Numbered from the stretch's first letter, positions 33,812-42,137 are shown. The stretch: 45,653 nt of DNA from DASZCR01 sp964246705 (GCA_964246705.1 CAXTRQ010000028.1:1-45653), one strand, 5' to 3'. Notes: generated by a model from the letters alone, not told the origin. Numbers and translations: made by a program.

Positions 33812-34780
33812 GTGATCTCAAACCGCAAAATTTTCAGGACGCGGCCTGCGCCTTCCGTCGTGCGCCCGCTGCTCCTGATTGCCGTCGTAGTGTTTCTCTC
33901 AGCCTTCGCTCCACCGGCGGACGCGCGACAGAGAGGAAAGGTTGACGCAGGAAAAGTCCCGCCAGCCCCAATCTCGTCTCCGGCACAAGCGCCGCTTTTG
34001 AAACGCACGACGACGCGGCAGGAGACGCGCCGTCTCGGTTACGGCAGCAGCATCACGCTCTACGGCGCGCCCGAAGGCTCAATCATCATCGAGGCATGGC
34101 CGAAGAGCGAGGTTGAGATTACCGCCGATGTCGAACTCAGAGCCGACACGGAAGAGGAACTGGCACGCCTCGCAACCGTCAACGGCTTCTTGCTTGATGA
34201 TGATGTCAACCATGTCAGCATCATTACGACGGGAACGCACGACCGCAAGTTTATGAAGAAAGCCGGGCGCGACTTTCCGAAGAAGTTGCTCACGATGCCT
34301 TGGCGAATTGACTATCGCCTTCGCGTTCCTGCTTCATCCGATTTGGAAATCTATGCCGGGCGCGGCGCGCTCACGCTCTCCGGCGTCGAAGGCGCGCTGC
34401 GTCTGAATGCCGGTGAGACTGTTCCGGCGTCCTTCAACTTCACGGGCGGAGACGCGGAAGCGACCATCCAGCGAGGCGCGGTCAATCTGCGCCTCAACGC
34501 GCGTAGCTGGCGAGGGCGAGGCGCACGCTTCCGTCTGGGGAGCGGCGACCTCACGGTCGAATTGCCCGCCAACTTCAGCGGTGATGTTGACGCTGAAATC
34601 CTGCGCACAGGACGCATCGAAAACAGCTATACGGGTCTGACCCCGCGCGAGCACACACAAGCGACCGAACGCTCGTTGCAGGGACGCGCGGGGACTGGCG
34701 GCGCGATGCTCTCATTCACCGTCGGCGACGGCACTCTCCGCATCGTGCAGGAAAGCAACAAGAGAGGAAACGATGAATGA
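33812..34780 (+). CDS. Second DUF4097-like exported beta-repeat protein
   Basis: This 322-residue protein starts at GTG 33812 with GGGAGGG about 8 nt upstream. A signal segment (VVRPLLLIAVVVFLSAFAPPADA, about residues 16-38) is followed by a Pro-rich linker and beta-repeat sequence related to the preceding protein: ITLYGAPEGSIIIEAWPKSEVEITADVEL, YRLRVPASSDLEIYAGRGALTLSGVEGAL, FRLGSGDLTVELPANFSGDVDAEI and GGAMLSFTVGDGTLRIV. The two genes are probably an old duplication. It overlaps dut by 8 nt, so translation may be coupled. Confidence 0.8.
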   Translation: MISNRKIFRTRPAPSVVRPLLLIAVVVFLSAFAPPADARQRGKVDAGKVPPAPISSPAQAPLLKRTTTRQETRRLGYGSSITLYGAPEGSIIIEAWPKSEVEITADVELRADTEEELARLATVNGFLLDDDVNHVSIITTGTHDRKFMKKAGRDFPKKLLTMPWRIDYRLRVPASSDLEIYAGRGALTLSGVEGALRLNAGETVPASFNFTGGDAEATIQRGAVNLRLNARSWRGRGARFRLGSGDLTVELPANFSGDVDAEILRTGRIENSYTGLTPREHTQATERSLQGRAGTGGAMLSFTVGDGTLRIVQESNKRGNDE

Positions 34781-35210
34781 GGCGATAGAAACTCTACGCT
34801 TTCAAAAACTCGATGAGCGCGCAGTGCTGCCCACGCGCGGGAGCGCACAGGCCGCCGGGCTGGATGTTTACTGCATAGATGACCTCAGGATAGAACCTCA
34901 AAGTCGTGTCTGCGCGAGCACCGGCCTTGCGGTCGCCATACCGGAAGGTTTCTACGGGCGACTGGCTCCGCGCTCAGGTCTGGCTTCGCGTCATGTCATT
35001 GATGTCCTCTCCGGTGTGGTTGACGCGGACTATCGCGGAGAGATCAAGTGCGTTCTCTACAATACCGGCGATGAGGCGGTTATCCTCCCCGCAGCGAGCA
35101 GAATTTGCCAACTCATTATCGAAGCGATTACGACACCGACGCCCGTCTGGGTTGACGAACTTGAAGATACCAGACGTGGAACGGGAGGCTTCGGCTCGAC
35201 TGGCTACTAG
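34773..35210 (+). CDS. dut: Deoxyuridine triphosphatase (dUTPase)
   Basis: Dut hydrolyses dUTP to dUMP, keeping uracil out of DNA and feeding dTMP synthesis. The trimeric dUTPase motifs are present: SAQAAGLDVYC (motif I), APRSGLASRHVIDVLSGVVDADYRGEIKCVLYNTG (motifs II and III), SRICQLII (motif IV) and RGTGGFGSTGY (motif V). Length 145 is normal. The start overlaps the preceding gene by 8 nt, with AGAGGAAACG just upstream as its likely ribosome-binding site. Confidence 0.95.
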   Translation: MNEAIETLRFQKLDERAVLPTRGSAQAAGLDVYCIDDLRIEPQSRVCASTGLAVAIPEGFYGRLAPRSGLASRHVIDVLSGVVDADYRGEIKCVLYNTGDEAVILPAASRICQLIIEAITTPTPVWVDELEDTRRGTGGFGSTGY

Positions 35211-35226
35211 ACTTTAGAAAGTTCTC

Positions 35227-35300
35227 TTCTTAGCATCCTTCCGACTTGGCGTCTTGGCGTGTGAATAAGTTTGACGCGGGAGACGCAAAGACGCTAAGAA
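35227..35300. repeat. Inverted dispersed repeat after dut
   Basis: TTCTTAGC (35227-35234) and GGCGTCTTGGCGT (35248-35260) face related complements GACGCAAAGACGC and GCTAAGAA (35283-35300), giving an imperfect hairpin. The words belong to the same family as those at 11251, 14841 and 40672. It may end the dut transcript. Confidence 0.6.
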
Positions 35301-35484
35301 AACAAAAAGTTGAATGATTTAAGTCGGGATAGGATTAGCTAACGTGCACGGCACGGTTGTCAATCTTCTCTGGCTTGCCCGTCCGGCGCGCGCGTGTTAC
35401 CGTTTTCGCTTTCGCTCAAAGCAGCGGAGACTGCCTATCAAGGGCTGTCAGGCGCGTGATGTTTAATTTGAGAGGAGAGCTTTG

Positions 35485-35982
35485 ATGAAGCCGACGCTTC
35501 TTCCCGTTCTGGCGCTCGCCGCGTGCCTGCTGGTTGCCGGGTGCGGGACGAATTCCTCGAACAATAAAACGGCGACCGGCGTAGAAGGCAAGACCGGCGG
35601 CCACGCCGCCCCCCCGCCCGCCCGCGCCGACGGGGATTTTGCCAGAGACGCGGTCGGACGCCTGCTCGACGGCGACGTTTCCATCGAAGGCGCTTATGAT
35701 TGGGAGAACCTCAAAGTTCCGGGCGGCGATGTCGGCGAAGGCTACAGAGAGATGCCGGACGAGGACAACAGGCAGGCTTTGCGTAAGGCGTTTATCGAAA
35801 AATTCTCCGCGTCGTTTAAACAGAGCGGAGCCAGCGCGGCGAGCCTGACGAACTGGCGCGAGCAGTCGAAGAACGCCGAGATGGCCACAGTTGTCGCCGA
35901 CGCGCCGAACGGTAAAAGCATTGCGGTTTCGGTTTCGCACAAAAACGGACAACAGAAAATCTCGGAGATTGCCGTCCGGTAG
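35485..35982 (+). CDS. Small lipoprotein, unknown function
   Basis: This 165-residue protein starts MKPTLLPVLALAACLLVAGCGTNSS. The ATG at 35485 is favoured by AGGAGAG at 35473-35479. The lipobox LVAGC places the lipidated Cys near residue 20. The following SSNNK.. and Pro/Gly linker (GGHAAPPPARAD) would tether a domain of about 115 residues (FARDAVGRLLDGDVSIEGAYDWENLKVPGGDVGEGYREMPD..) outside the inner membrane or in the outer membrane. The domain is not recognised. It precedes the carbonic anhydrase gene by 19 nt and is likely in one operon with it. Confidence 0.82.
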   Translation: MKPTLLPVLALAACLLVAGCGTNSSNNKTATGVEGKTGGHAAPPPARADGDFARDAVGRLLDGDVSIEGAYDWENLKVPGGDVGEGYREMPDEDNRQALRKAFIEKFSASFKQSGASAASLTNWREQSKNAEMATVVADAPNGKSIAVSVSHKNGQQKISEIAVR

Positions 35983-36001
35983 AGACGAGTTTTCAAACGC
36001 C

Positions 36002-36532
36002 ATGATTAGACCTTTTCGAGACACGCACCCGCAGATTCACCCCAGCGCTTTTGTCGAAGAGAGCGCGCAGGTCATCGGCGATGTTCATATCGGCGAGCAG
36101 GCTTCCGTCTGGTTCAATGCGGTCGTGCGCGGCGACGTGTTCTACATACGCATCGGCGACCGCTCCAACATTCAGGACGGCACAGTGATTCATGTCTCGA
36201 ACGGCACTCACGCCACCATCCTCGAAGAAGAAGTCACCGTCGGGCATAACGTTACGCTGCACGGTTGCTACATCGAGCGCGGCTGTCTCGTCGGCATGGG
36301 ATCAATCGTGATGGACGGCGTGCGCGTCGGCGAAAAATCTATCATCGCGGCGGGCGCGCTCCTGTCGCCGGGAACGCAAGTGCCGCCGCGCTCGCTCGTG
36401 ATGGGCGTGCCCGCGCGTGTCAGACGTTCTCTGACCGTTGAAGAGGTCGCCGGACTCGACCACTACTGGCAAAACTATATCGAATATACGCGAGCCTACA
36501 GGGAAGAAGCAGAGCGGCAAGCCGCGCGCTAG
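36002..36532 (+). CDS. Gamma-class carbonic anhydrase family protein
   Basis: This 176-residue left-handed beta-helix protein is of the gamma-CA/PaaY/YrdA type. Hexapeptide-like repeats run through HPSAFVEESAQVIGDVHIGEQASVWFNAVVRGDV, and the zinc His are in NIQDGTVIHVSNGT and VGHNVTLHGC. The expected Arg/Gln/Asp partners in RGDV, SNIQD are present. It would interconvert CO2 and bicarbonate or act as an acyl-CoA-binding relative; these cannot be told apart from sequence alone. The ATG at 36002 gives the usual MIRPFRDTHPQIHPSAF start. Confidence 0.9.
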   Translation: MIRPFRDTHPQIHPSAFVEESAQVIGDVHIGEQASVWFNAVVRGDVFYIRIGDRSNIQDGTVIHVSNGTHATILEEEVTVGHNVTLHGCYIERGCLVGMGSIVMDGVRVGEKSIIAAGALLSPGTQVPPRSLVMGVPARVRRSLTVEEVAGLDHYWQNYIEYTRAYREEAERQAAR

Positions 36533-36541
36533 GAGATTGCT

Positions 36542-37318
36542 TTGATTTCAAAAACTGCCGCAGTGAATTTGGAGATGCCGAATATTTGCAAACGTCTCGC
36601 CGCTTTGGCGCTGCTGTTTACGCTGGCGACGCTCGCTGTTTCCGCTCAGGAAATCGCGGGCGCGTCGAGTGTGAACGAAGAGCGCGATGCGGCTGGAGCG
36701 TCTGCGCCGCAGGCGACGGGAAGCCAGCCGCCTTATCTGGATAAAGGCGCAAACGAGTTTGGCGTGTGGGGCGGCGCATCCTTCGATTCGCCGACGCTGA
36801 TTGGCAAGTCTGAAGATTCACGCTTCGGCATCGTGGGCTTGCGCTACGCGCGCGTCGTCGCCGCCGGAAACGGGATGGCATTGAAGTACACGATTGATGC
36901 TGTTCCGGTCGCCGTGCTCTCTTATGAGAGAGGCCGCTTCGTGCCTGACTCGACGCCGGGCGTCTTTCGTTTCGAGACATCGCGCAAGTCGGTCTACGGC
37001 GCAGGGATTGCCCCCATCGGGTTGCAACTGAACTTCCGTCGAAGCAAGCGCGTGCAGCCATTTGCAGGCGGCAGCCTCGGCTTTATCTATTTCACAGAAC
37101 CCGTGCCGGACGAGCGGAGCGTGATTGAGCCGGGCAGGGCTGGCAAGCAGTTTAATTTCACCGCAGACTTCGGCGGCGGGGTACAGTTTTTCACGAGCGA
37201 GCGCAGGGCGCTGACGTTCGGTTACAGGTATCATCATCTGTCAAACGGTAATCGCGGCGAGATTAATCCGGGCTTTGACTCGAACCTTTTCTACGCAGGC
37301 TTTTCGTTCTTCAAATAG
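36542..37318 (+). CDS. PagL-like lipid A 3-O-deacylase (acyloxyacyl hydrolase)
   Basis: This 258-residue protein starts at TTG 36542 with AGGAG 6 nt upstream (36531-36535). A signal peptide (KRLAALALLFTLATLAVSAQ) is followed by a short linker and a beta-rich domain. The C-terminal block FGYRYHHLSNGNRGEINPGFDSNLFYAGFSF has the His-Ser-Asn arrangement and the terminal aromatic of PagL-type outer-membrane beta-barrel deacylases, which remove an acyl chain from lipid A. The barrel is somewhat larger than classic PagL. It follows the carbonic anhydrase gene by 9 nt. Confidence 0.85.
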   Translation: MISKTAAVNLEMPNICKRLAALALLFTLATLAVSAQEIAGASSVNEERDAAGASAPQATGSQPPYLDKGANEFGVWGGASFDSPTLIGKSEDSRFGIVGLRYARVVAAGNGMALKYTIDAVPVAVLSYERGRFVPDSTPGVFRFETSRKSVYGAGIAPIGLQLNFRRSKRVQPFAGGSLGFIYFTEPVPDERSVIEPGRAGKQFNFTADFGGGVQFFTSERRALTFGYRYHHLSNGNRGEINPGFDSNLFYAGFSFFK

Positions 37319-37378
37319 GCGTATCTTTCCAAACGGGCGCAAGCGCAAGACCGCTCAAATTATTGACGAGCAACAAAG

Positions 37379-38800
37379 ATGGCTACCAGAACACAACCGG
37401 CGCGCGGGATGCGCGATTTTTTGCCGACGGACGTGCGGCGGCGAGAGTACGTCATCGGAATTATCAAAGAGGTCTATGAGCGTTACGGGTTCGAGCCGCT
37501 TGAGACTCCGGCGGTCGAGAACATCGAGACGCTGTTGGGGAAGTATGGCGAGGAGGGCAACCAGCTTATCTTCAAAATCCTCAAGCGCGGCGAGCATGAG
37601 AAGACCGGAGAGGCCGACCTCGCGTTGCGCTACGATTTAACAGTGCCGCTGGCGCGCGTCGTCGCAGAGTATGGCGAGCAGTTGCCGAAATTTTTCAAGC
37701 GTTACCAGATTCAACCCGTCTGGCGCGCAGACCGTCCGGCGCGCGGTCGCTTCCGCGAATTTTACCAGTGCGACGTAGACGCGCTCGGCTCGCGTTCGAT
37801 GACCATCGAGGCTGAACTCTGCGCGGCGGCGGATGAGGCTCTGACGCGTCTCGGCTTCAACAATTTCACGATTCGCCTCAATCACCGGCAGGTGCTCGCG
37901 GGCGTGCTCGCGGCGGCCGGAGTCGCCGCTGAGAAACAGGCTGATGCGCTCGTCTCGATTGATAAACTCGATAAGATTGGCCGCGCGGGAGTGGAGAAAG
38001 AGTTGGCGCAGCGCGGTATCGCGGAAGAGAGCGGCCATCGTCTCTTATCGTTCTTTGAAAAGTTGACGGAGTTGGCGCACGCGGCGGAACTGATTGTGAC
38101 GGGAGAGCACGCCACGCAGGCAGAAGCCTTGAACGCCGCCGTGCTGGGTCGGCTCGTCGAATTTGTCGGCGACAATGAGGCGGGCGCGCGCGGCATTGAC
38201 GAGTTGCGAAGGATAGTCAAATTTTCAAACTCCGACGAAGCGGAGTCGAAGATAAGAATTGATCCGAGTCTGGCGCGCGGGCTTTCGTATTACACGGGCG
38301 CGATTATGGAGATCACCGTGCCCGACCTCGCGGGCAGTCTCGGCGGCGGAGGTCGCTACGATAATCTCGTCGGCATGTTTGCGGGGCGCGATGTTCCGGC
38401 CTGCGGTTTCTCGCTCGGACTCGAACGCATCATCGTCGTGATGAATGAGAACAACATGTTCCCTGATTCTTTATCGGATGACGTAGCGGACGTAATGGTG
38501 GCGATCTTAGGAGAAGAACTTATCCCCGATGCACTTGCGCTCGCGCAAGAGCTACGCGCTAAGGAATTGCGGGTTTTGCTCTACCCGCAAGCGGATAAGC
38601 TTGGTAAGCAATTTTCTTATGCTTCTAATAAGGTAAGGTATGTGGCAGTAATAGGGGAAACGGAGCGAGATACGGGTGTCATAACCATCAAGAATATGAT
38701 TTCATCCCAGCAAGAAACGATGCCACGCGAGGCCGTTGGCACTATATTAAGTGAAAAACTGAAGAAGCCACACAAAGAAATTCATTTGAGGGACAATTAA
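37379..38800 (+). CDS. hisS: Histidine-tRNA ligase
   Basis: This 473-residue class II synthetase charges tRNA-His. ARGMRDFLPTDVRRREYV and YGFEPLETPAVENIETLLGKYGEE start it; motif 2 is FKRYQIQPVWRADRPARGRFREFYQCDVD; the His-binding loops are RGLSYYTGAIMEI and GGGGRYDNLVGMFAGRDVPACGFSLGLERI (motif 3). The C-terminal anticodon-binding domain (from about residue 365) is complete. G+C falls to about 47% over 38461-38760 (142 of 300 by hand count) against about 60% in the catalytic part, and codon choice shifts to ATA, TTA and AGG. aspS follows 2 nt later. Confidence 0.95.
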   Translation: MATRTQPARGMRDFLPTDVRRREYVIGIIKEVYERYGFEPLETPAVENIETLLGKYGEEGNQLIFKILKRGEHEKTGEADLALRYDLTVPLARVVAEYGEQLPKFFKRYQIQPVWRADRPARGRFREFYQCDVDALGSRSMTIEAELCAAADEALTRLGFNNFTIRLNHRQVLAGVLAAAGVAAEKQADALVSIDKLDKIGRAGVEKELAQRGIAEESGHRLLSFFEKLTELAHAAELIVTGEHATQAEALNAAVLGRLVEFVGDNEAGARGIDELRRIVKFSNSDEAESKIRIDPSLARGLSYYTGAIMEITVPDLAGSLGGGGRYDNLVGMFAGRDVPACGFSLGLERIIVVMNENNMFPDSLSDDVADVMVAILGEELIPDALALAQELRAKELRVLLYPQADKLGKQFSYASNKVRYVAVIGETERDTGVITIKNMISSQQETMPREAVGTILSEKLKKPHKEIHLRDN

Positions 38801-38802
38801 TC

Positions 38803-40611
38803 GTGCTCGATAATTTAGGGGATTTGGAGCGCACACATTCTTGCGGCGCGTTGCGTGCGGAGGATGCCGGTCGTGAAGTCGTGCTGATGGGCTGGGTGGC
38901 GCGCCGCCGCGACTTCGGGCCGCTGACCTTCTTCGACCTGCGCGACCGCGACGGGCTGACGCAGGTCGTCTTTAACGAAGAGACCGCGCCGGAGGCTCAC
39001 GCGAAAGCGAAACAGCCGCGCGGCGAGTATGTCGTCGCCGTGCGCGGCGAAGTCGTGCGGCGCGAAGAGGCGGCGCGCAACTCGAAGATTGCGACGGGAG
39101 ACGTGGAAGTGCAGGCGCGCGAGCTTTGGATTTTGAACGACGCGCGGACGCTGCCCTTTCAACTCGAAGTGATGTCGTCGGACGGGCTGGCGAGCGAAGA
39201 CTTGCGTCTCAAGTATCGTTATCTCGATTTGCGCCGCCCGCAGCTTCAGGCGAATTTGCGCCTGCGCCATCGCGTCGTCTCGGAGATTCGACGCTACATG
39301 GACGAGCAGGATTTTACAGAGCTTGAAACGCCGATTCTCATCAAGTCAACGCCCGAAGGCGCGCGCGATTACGTCGTTCCGTCGCGGCTCTATCCCGGCA
39401 AGTTTTATGCGCTGCCGCAGTCGCCGCAACTCTTCAAGCAGTTGTGTATGATTGCGGGCTTCGACAAGTATTACCAAATTGCGCGGTGCTTCCGCGACGA
39501 AGACCTGCGCGCCGACCGCCAGCCGGAATTTACGCAACTCGACGTTGAGATGAGCTTCGCTTCGCCCGAACAGATTTACGCGCTTATCGAGCCGATGATG
39601 GTGCGCGTCTTTCGCCTGCGCGGCGTCGAATTGCCCGTCCCGTTTCCGCGTCTGACCTACGCGGAAGCGATGCGCCGCTACGGCAGCGACAAGCCCGACC
39701 TGCGTTTCGAGATGGAACTCAAAGACCTCTCGAACGCCATCGAAGGAACGACGTTCGCGCCTTTCGCAGCGGCGCTCTCGGCGGGCGGCGAGGTCAAGGG
39801 AATCGTCTATAAAAATGGTGCGTCGCTCTCGCGCAAGGTTCTGGACGAGTTGCAGGAATACGTGAAGCGTTACGGCACGGGCGCGCTGGCGTGGATAAAG
39901 CTCGGCGACGAGTTGTCGTCGTCTCTCTTAAAAGCTCTGGGCGAAGAGACCATCGCGCGCATGGCGTCAGACGCCGGGGCGGAGCGGGGAGACGCCGTGC
40001 TCATCGTCGCGGGCAAGGCCAAGACGGTCGCGGCGAGCCTCGGCGCGTTGCGTAACGAGGTCGCGCGGCGTGAAAAGTTGATACCCGAAAAAGTTTACAA
40101 GCCGCTCTGGGTGACGGAGTTTCCGATGTTCGAGTATAACGAGGACGACGGGCGTTACTATGCCATGCACCATCCGTTCACCTCGCCGCTCGACGAGGAC
40201 TTGTCGCTGCTCATGCGCGCTATCGAAACCGGCGAAACAGAACTGCTCGGCGGCCTGCGCGCGAAGGCTTACGACACGGTGGTGAACGGCATCGAGGTCG
40301 CGGGCGGCTCGATTCGTATTCACCAGCGCGAAGTGCAGCGCGTTATCTTCAAGGCGCTGGGGCTGACGGAAGAGAAAGCGCGCGAGCGTTTCGGATTCTT
40401 CCTCGACGCGCTCGAATACGGCACGCCGCCGCATGGCGGCATCGCTTCCGGCATCGAACGACTGATGATGGCGCTCGCCGGAATCGAAAACATCCGCGAC
40501 GTAATGGCCTTTCCGAAGACCGCTTCGGCAGCCGACCTGATGATTGAAGCGCCCGGCGAAATTGACCCGCAGCAGTTGAAAGAACTGGGCATCAAGATTG
40601 TCGAAGGATAA
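38803..40611 (+). CDS. aspS: Aspartate-tRNA ligase
   Basis: This 602-residue bacterial-type AspRS has an N-terminal OB anticodon domain (THSCGALRAEDAGREVVLMGWVARRRDFGPLTFFDLRDRDG). The catalytic motifs are YRYLDLRRPQLQANLRLRHRV, TPEGARDYVVPSRLYPGKFYALPQSPQLFKQLCMIAGFDKYYQIARCFRDEDLRADRQPEFTQLD, and GGIASGIERLMM (motif 3). The inserted GAD domain lies between. The GTG start at 38803 is 2 nt after hisS. In the anticodon loop-binding strand, the residue usually His or Leu (RRRD-H/L-GG) is Phe here, so discriminating or non-discriminating behaviour cannot be read off simply. Confidence 0.95.
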   Translation: MLDNLGDLERTHSCGALRAEDAGREVVLMGWVARRRDFGPLTFFDLRDRDGLTQVVFNEETAPEAHAKAKQPRGEYVVAVRGEVVRREEAARNSKIATGDVEVQARELWILNDARTLPFQLEVMSSDGLASEDLRLKYRYLDLRRPQLQANLRLRHRVVSEIRRYMDEQDFTELETPILIKSTPEGARDYVVPSRLYPGKFYALPQSPQLFKQLCMIAGFDKYYQIARCFRDEDLRADRQPEFTQLDVEMSFASPEQIYALIEPMMVRVFRLRGVELPVPFPRLTYAEAMRRYGSDKPDLRFEMELKDLSNAIEGTTFAPFAAALSAGGEVKGIVYKNGASLSRKVLDELQEYVKRYGTGALAWIKLGDELSSSLLKALGEETIARMASDAGAERGDAVLIVAGKAKTVAASLGALRNEVARREKLIPEKVYKPLWVTEFPMFEYNEDDGRYYAMHHPFTSPLDEDLSLLMRAIETGETELLGGLRAKAYDTVVNGIEVAGGSIRIHQREVQRVIFKALGLTEEKARERFGFFLDALEYGTPPHGGIASGIERLMMALAGIENIRDVMAFPKTASAADLMIEAPGEIDPQQLKELGIKIVEG

Positions 40612-40671
40612 GGGACGCGGAAGTTCGCCGGTCGTTTAGAGACTGTTTCAAAAAATCCACGGCGACTTTCC

Positions 40672-40741
40672 CTTTGCGTCTCCAGCGCGAAACTTTTTGG
40701 CGAGGAAAGAAACTTCGCGTTGGAGAGGCTGGAGGCGCAAA
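40672..40741. repeat. Imperfect hairpin with CTTTGCG / CGCAAAG ends
   Basis: CTTTGCG and CTCCAGCGCGAA on the left face TTCGCGTTGGAG and CGCAAAG on the right. The hairpin lies after aspS and before the JAMM gene and shares the CTTTGCGTC word with the other dispersed repeats. It may end the hisS-aspS transcript. Confidence 0.55.
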
Positions 40742-40810
40742 GAACAGTACGGTGATGGCCTTCGCTCAGGCGGGTTTTGCAGTGAAGTCTTAATTCAAAG
40801 GAAGTTTTTT

Positions 40811-41227
40811 ATCATCACACTCCGGCGCGCACAGGTTGAAGAGATGTACGCGCACGCGCGCGAGGCGTCGCCCGAAGAGTGTTGCGGCCTGATTGGCGGC
40901 GGCGACGAGACGGCACAGACTATCTATCGCCTGCGCAACGTCGCGCGCACGCCCGCCGTCGCCTACGAGGCCGCACCGGAAGAGTTGTTCGCCGCACAGC
41001 GACGGATGCGCGAGCACAGAGAGCGTCTGCTGGCGATTTATCACTCGCACCCGCGCACGTCGTCGCCCGCGCCGTCCGAGCGCGACGTGCAGCTTGCTTT
41101 TTATCCGTCGGCGGTCTATTTCATTATCGGCTTCGACACGGCGGGCGCAGGCGTGCTCCGCGCTTTTCACATTGACGAGCGCGCCGGAAACTGGACTCAA
41201 GCAGAGTTTCGCGTCGTCGAAGATTAA
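40811..41227 (+). CDS. JAMM/MPN (M67) metallopeptidase, unusual start
   Basis: This protein of about 138 residues has the JAMM zinc site: Glu in SPEECCGLIGG, then HSHPRTSSPAPSERD (HxHP..S..D, about residue 77). Stand-alone bacterial JAMM proteins cleave isopeptide or C-terminal bonds in ubiquitin-like or sulphur-carrier systems. No ATG, GTG or TTG stands at the expected start. AAAGGAAG at 40797-40804 is 6 nt before ATC-ATC at 40811, and the family N-terminus (M-x-x-L-R-R..) aligns with IITLRRAQVEEMYAHARE. The frame is open upstream to a TTG at 40697, but that part is unlike the family. Start therefore inferred as ATC, or an ATG altered in this sequence. Confidence 0.85.
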   Translation: MITLRRAQVEEMYAHAREASPEECCGLIGGGDETAQTIYRLRNVARTPAVAYEAAPEELFAAQRRMREHRERLLAIYHSHPRTSSPAPSERDVQLAFYPSAVYFIIGFDTAGAGVLRAFHIDERAGNWTQAEFRVVED

Positions 41228-41277
41228 AGCTCTCGGAGGGAGAGAACCGGAACGCCCCGTATTTCGTAGAAGTGTCT

Positions 41278-42003
41278 ATGTCAGAGAAGAGAAGTCAGTA
41301 CGATACAGACCCGCTCGACCCAGATTTCGTAAAGCGCGCGGACGAGTTGATGGGCAAACATGACGATCCGACGCGCGCCTTGCCGGACGCGCAGAGCGAG
41401 CGCGCATCCGCTCCTGTTGAAGAGCCGACGCGGCGTCTCCCTGAGCCGTATCCGTCCTCTTATCCATCCGTCTTCGTGCCCCCTACATACGAGCCGCCAC
41501 GTTCCGGCTACACGAGTTTCGGCGCGTCCGCACAACCCCAGACGCAGGGCGCGACGCCGCCCGTGCAGACCCCTTACGCGCCGCCACCCGTTGCGCCCGG
41601 CATGTCGTCGCCCTACCCTCCATACGCACGACCATCGTCGCGGCATGTCACGAAATTGGGCTTGCCGGAGAACATCGCGAACATTCTGCCGTACGCGCCT
41701 TTCCACGTCGGGCTGGTCATCGCGGTGATCGAACTGTTGCTCGTCCCGCGCGCGGAGACGCGCACGCGCTTTCATGCGGCGCAAGGGCTGGCCTTAAATC
41801 TCACGATTCTGGCGCTCACGTTCGTCTTCGGTTTTATCGAAGCGATAACGGACAATTCGGCGGGTGGAAGGATATTCAAAATCGCCGCCTTCGTCTTCCT
41901 CATCTTCTCGATGTGGCGCGTCTGGGAAGGGCGTCCGCATCATCTCGCACCGCTCGACGATGCGACGAAATTCCTCAACGAGAAGATTGCGCCGCGCACG
42001 TAA
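41278..42003 (+). CDS. Proline-rich membrane protein (DUF4870/Tic20-like tail)
   Basis: This 241-residue protein starts MSEKRSQYDTDPLDPDFV. The first 125 residues are Pro/Tyr/Ser-rich and probably disordered (YPSSYPSVFVPPTYEPP, PYAPPPVAPGMSSPYPP). The C-terminal part has about three membrane segments: NILPYAPFHVGLVIAVIELLLVP, FHAAQGLALNLTILALTFVFGFI and IFKIAAFVFLIFSMWRVWEG. The order YAPFH..P....RFHAAQGLALN is the pattern of the DUF4870/Tic20-like membrane family. Function is unknown. It follows the JAMM gene by 50 nt. Confidence 0.8.
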   Translation: MSEKRSQYDTDPLDPDFVKRADELMGKHDDPTRALPDAQSERASAPVEEPTRRLPEPYPSSYPSVFVPPTYEPPRSGYTSFGASAQPQTQGATPPVQTPYAPPPVAPGMSSPYPPYARPSSRHVTKLGLPENIANILPYAPFHVGLVIAVIELLLVPRAETRTRFHAAQGLALNLTILALTFVFGFIEAITDNSAGGRIFKIAAFVFLIFSMWRVWEGRPHHLAPLDDATKFLNEKIAPRT

Positions 42004-42057
42004 GACTTTTCACTCAAGCCGGTTTCAAAGTTGAACTCGATAAAAGCCAGTTCACTA

Positions 42058-42137
42058 CAGAGACATCGCAGGACGCAGTGGATACACGGAGAAATTCATT
42101 GAAGTCTCTGTGCAACCACCGCGTCCTGCGGTCTCTG
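42058..42137. repeat. Inverted repeat with CAGAGAC..CGCAGGACGC arms
   Basis: CAGAGAC and CGCAGGACGC (42058-42077) pair with GCGTCCTGCG and GTCTCTG (42121-42137), with a small AT bulge. It lies after the proline-rich gene, in a 310-nt space (42004-42313) with no other gene. It is probably a terminator formed by a dispersed repeat. Confidence 0.65.
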
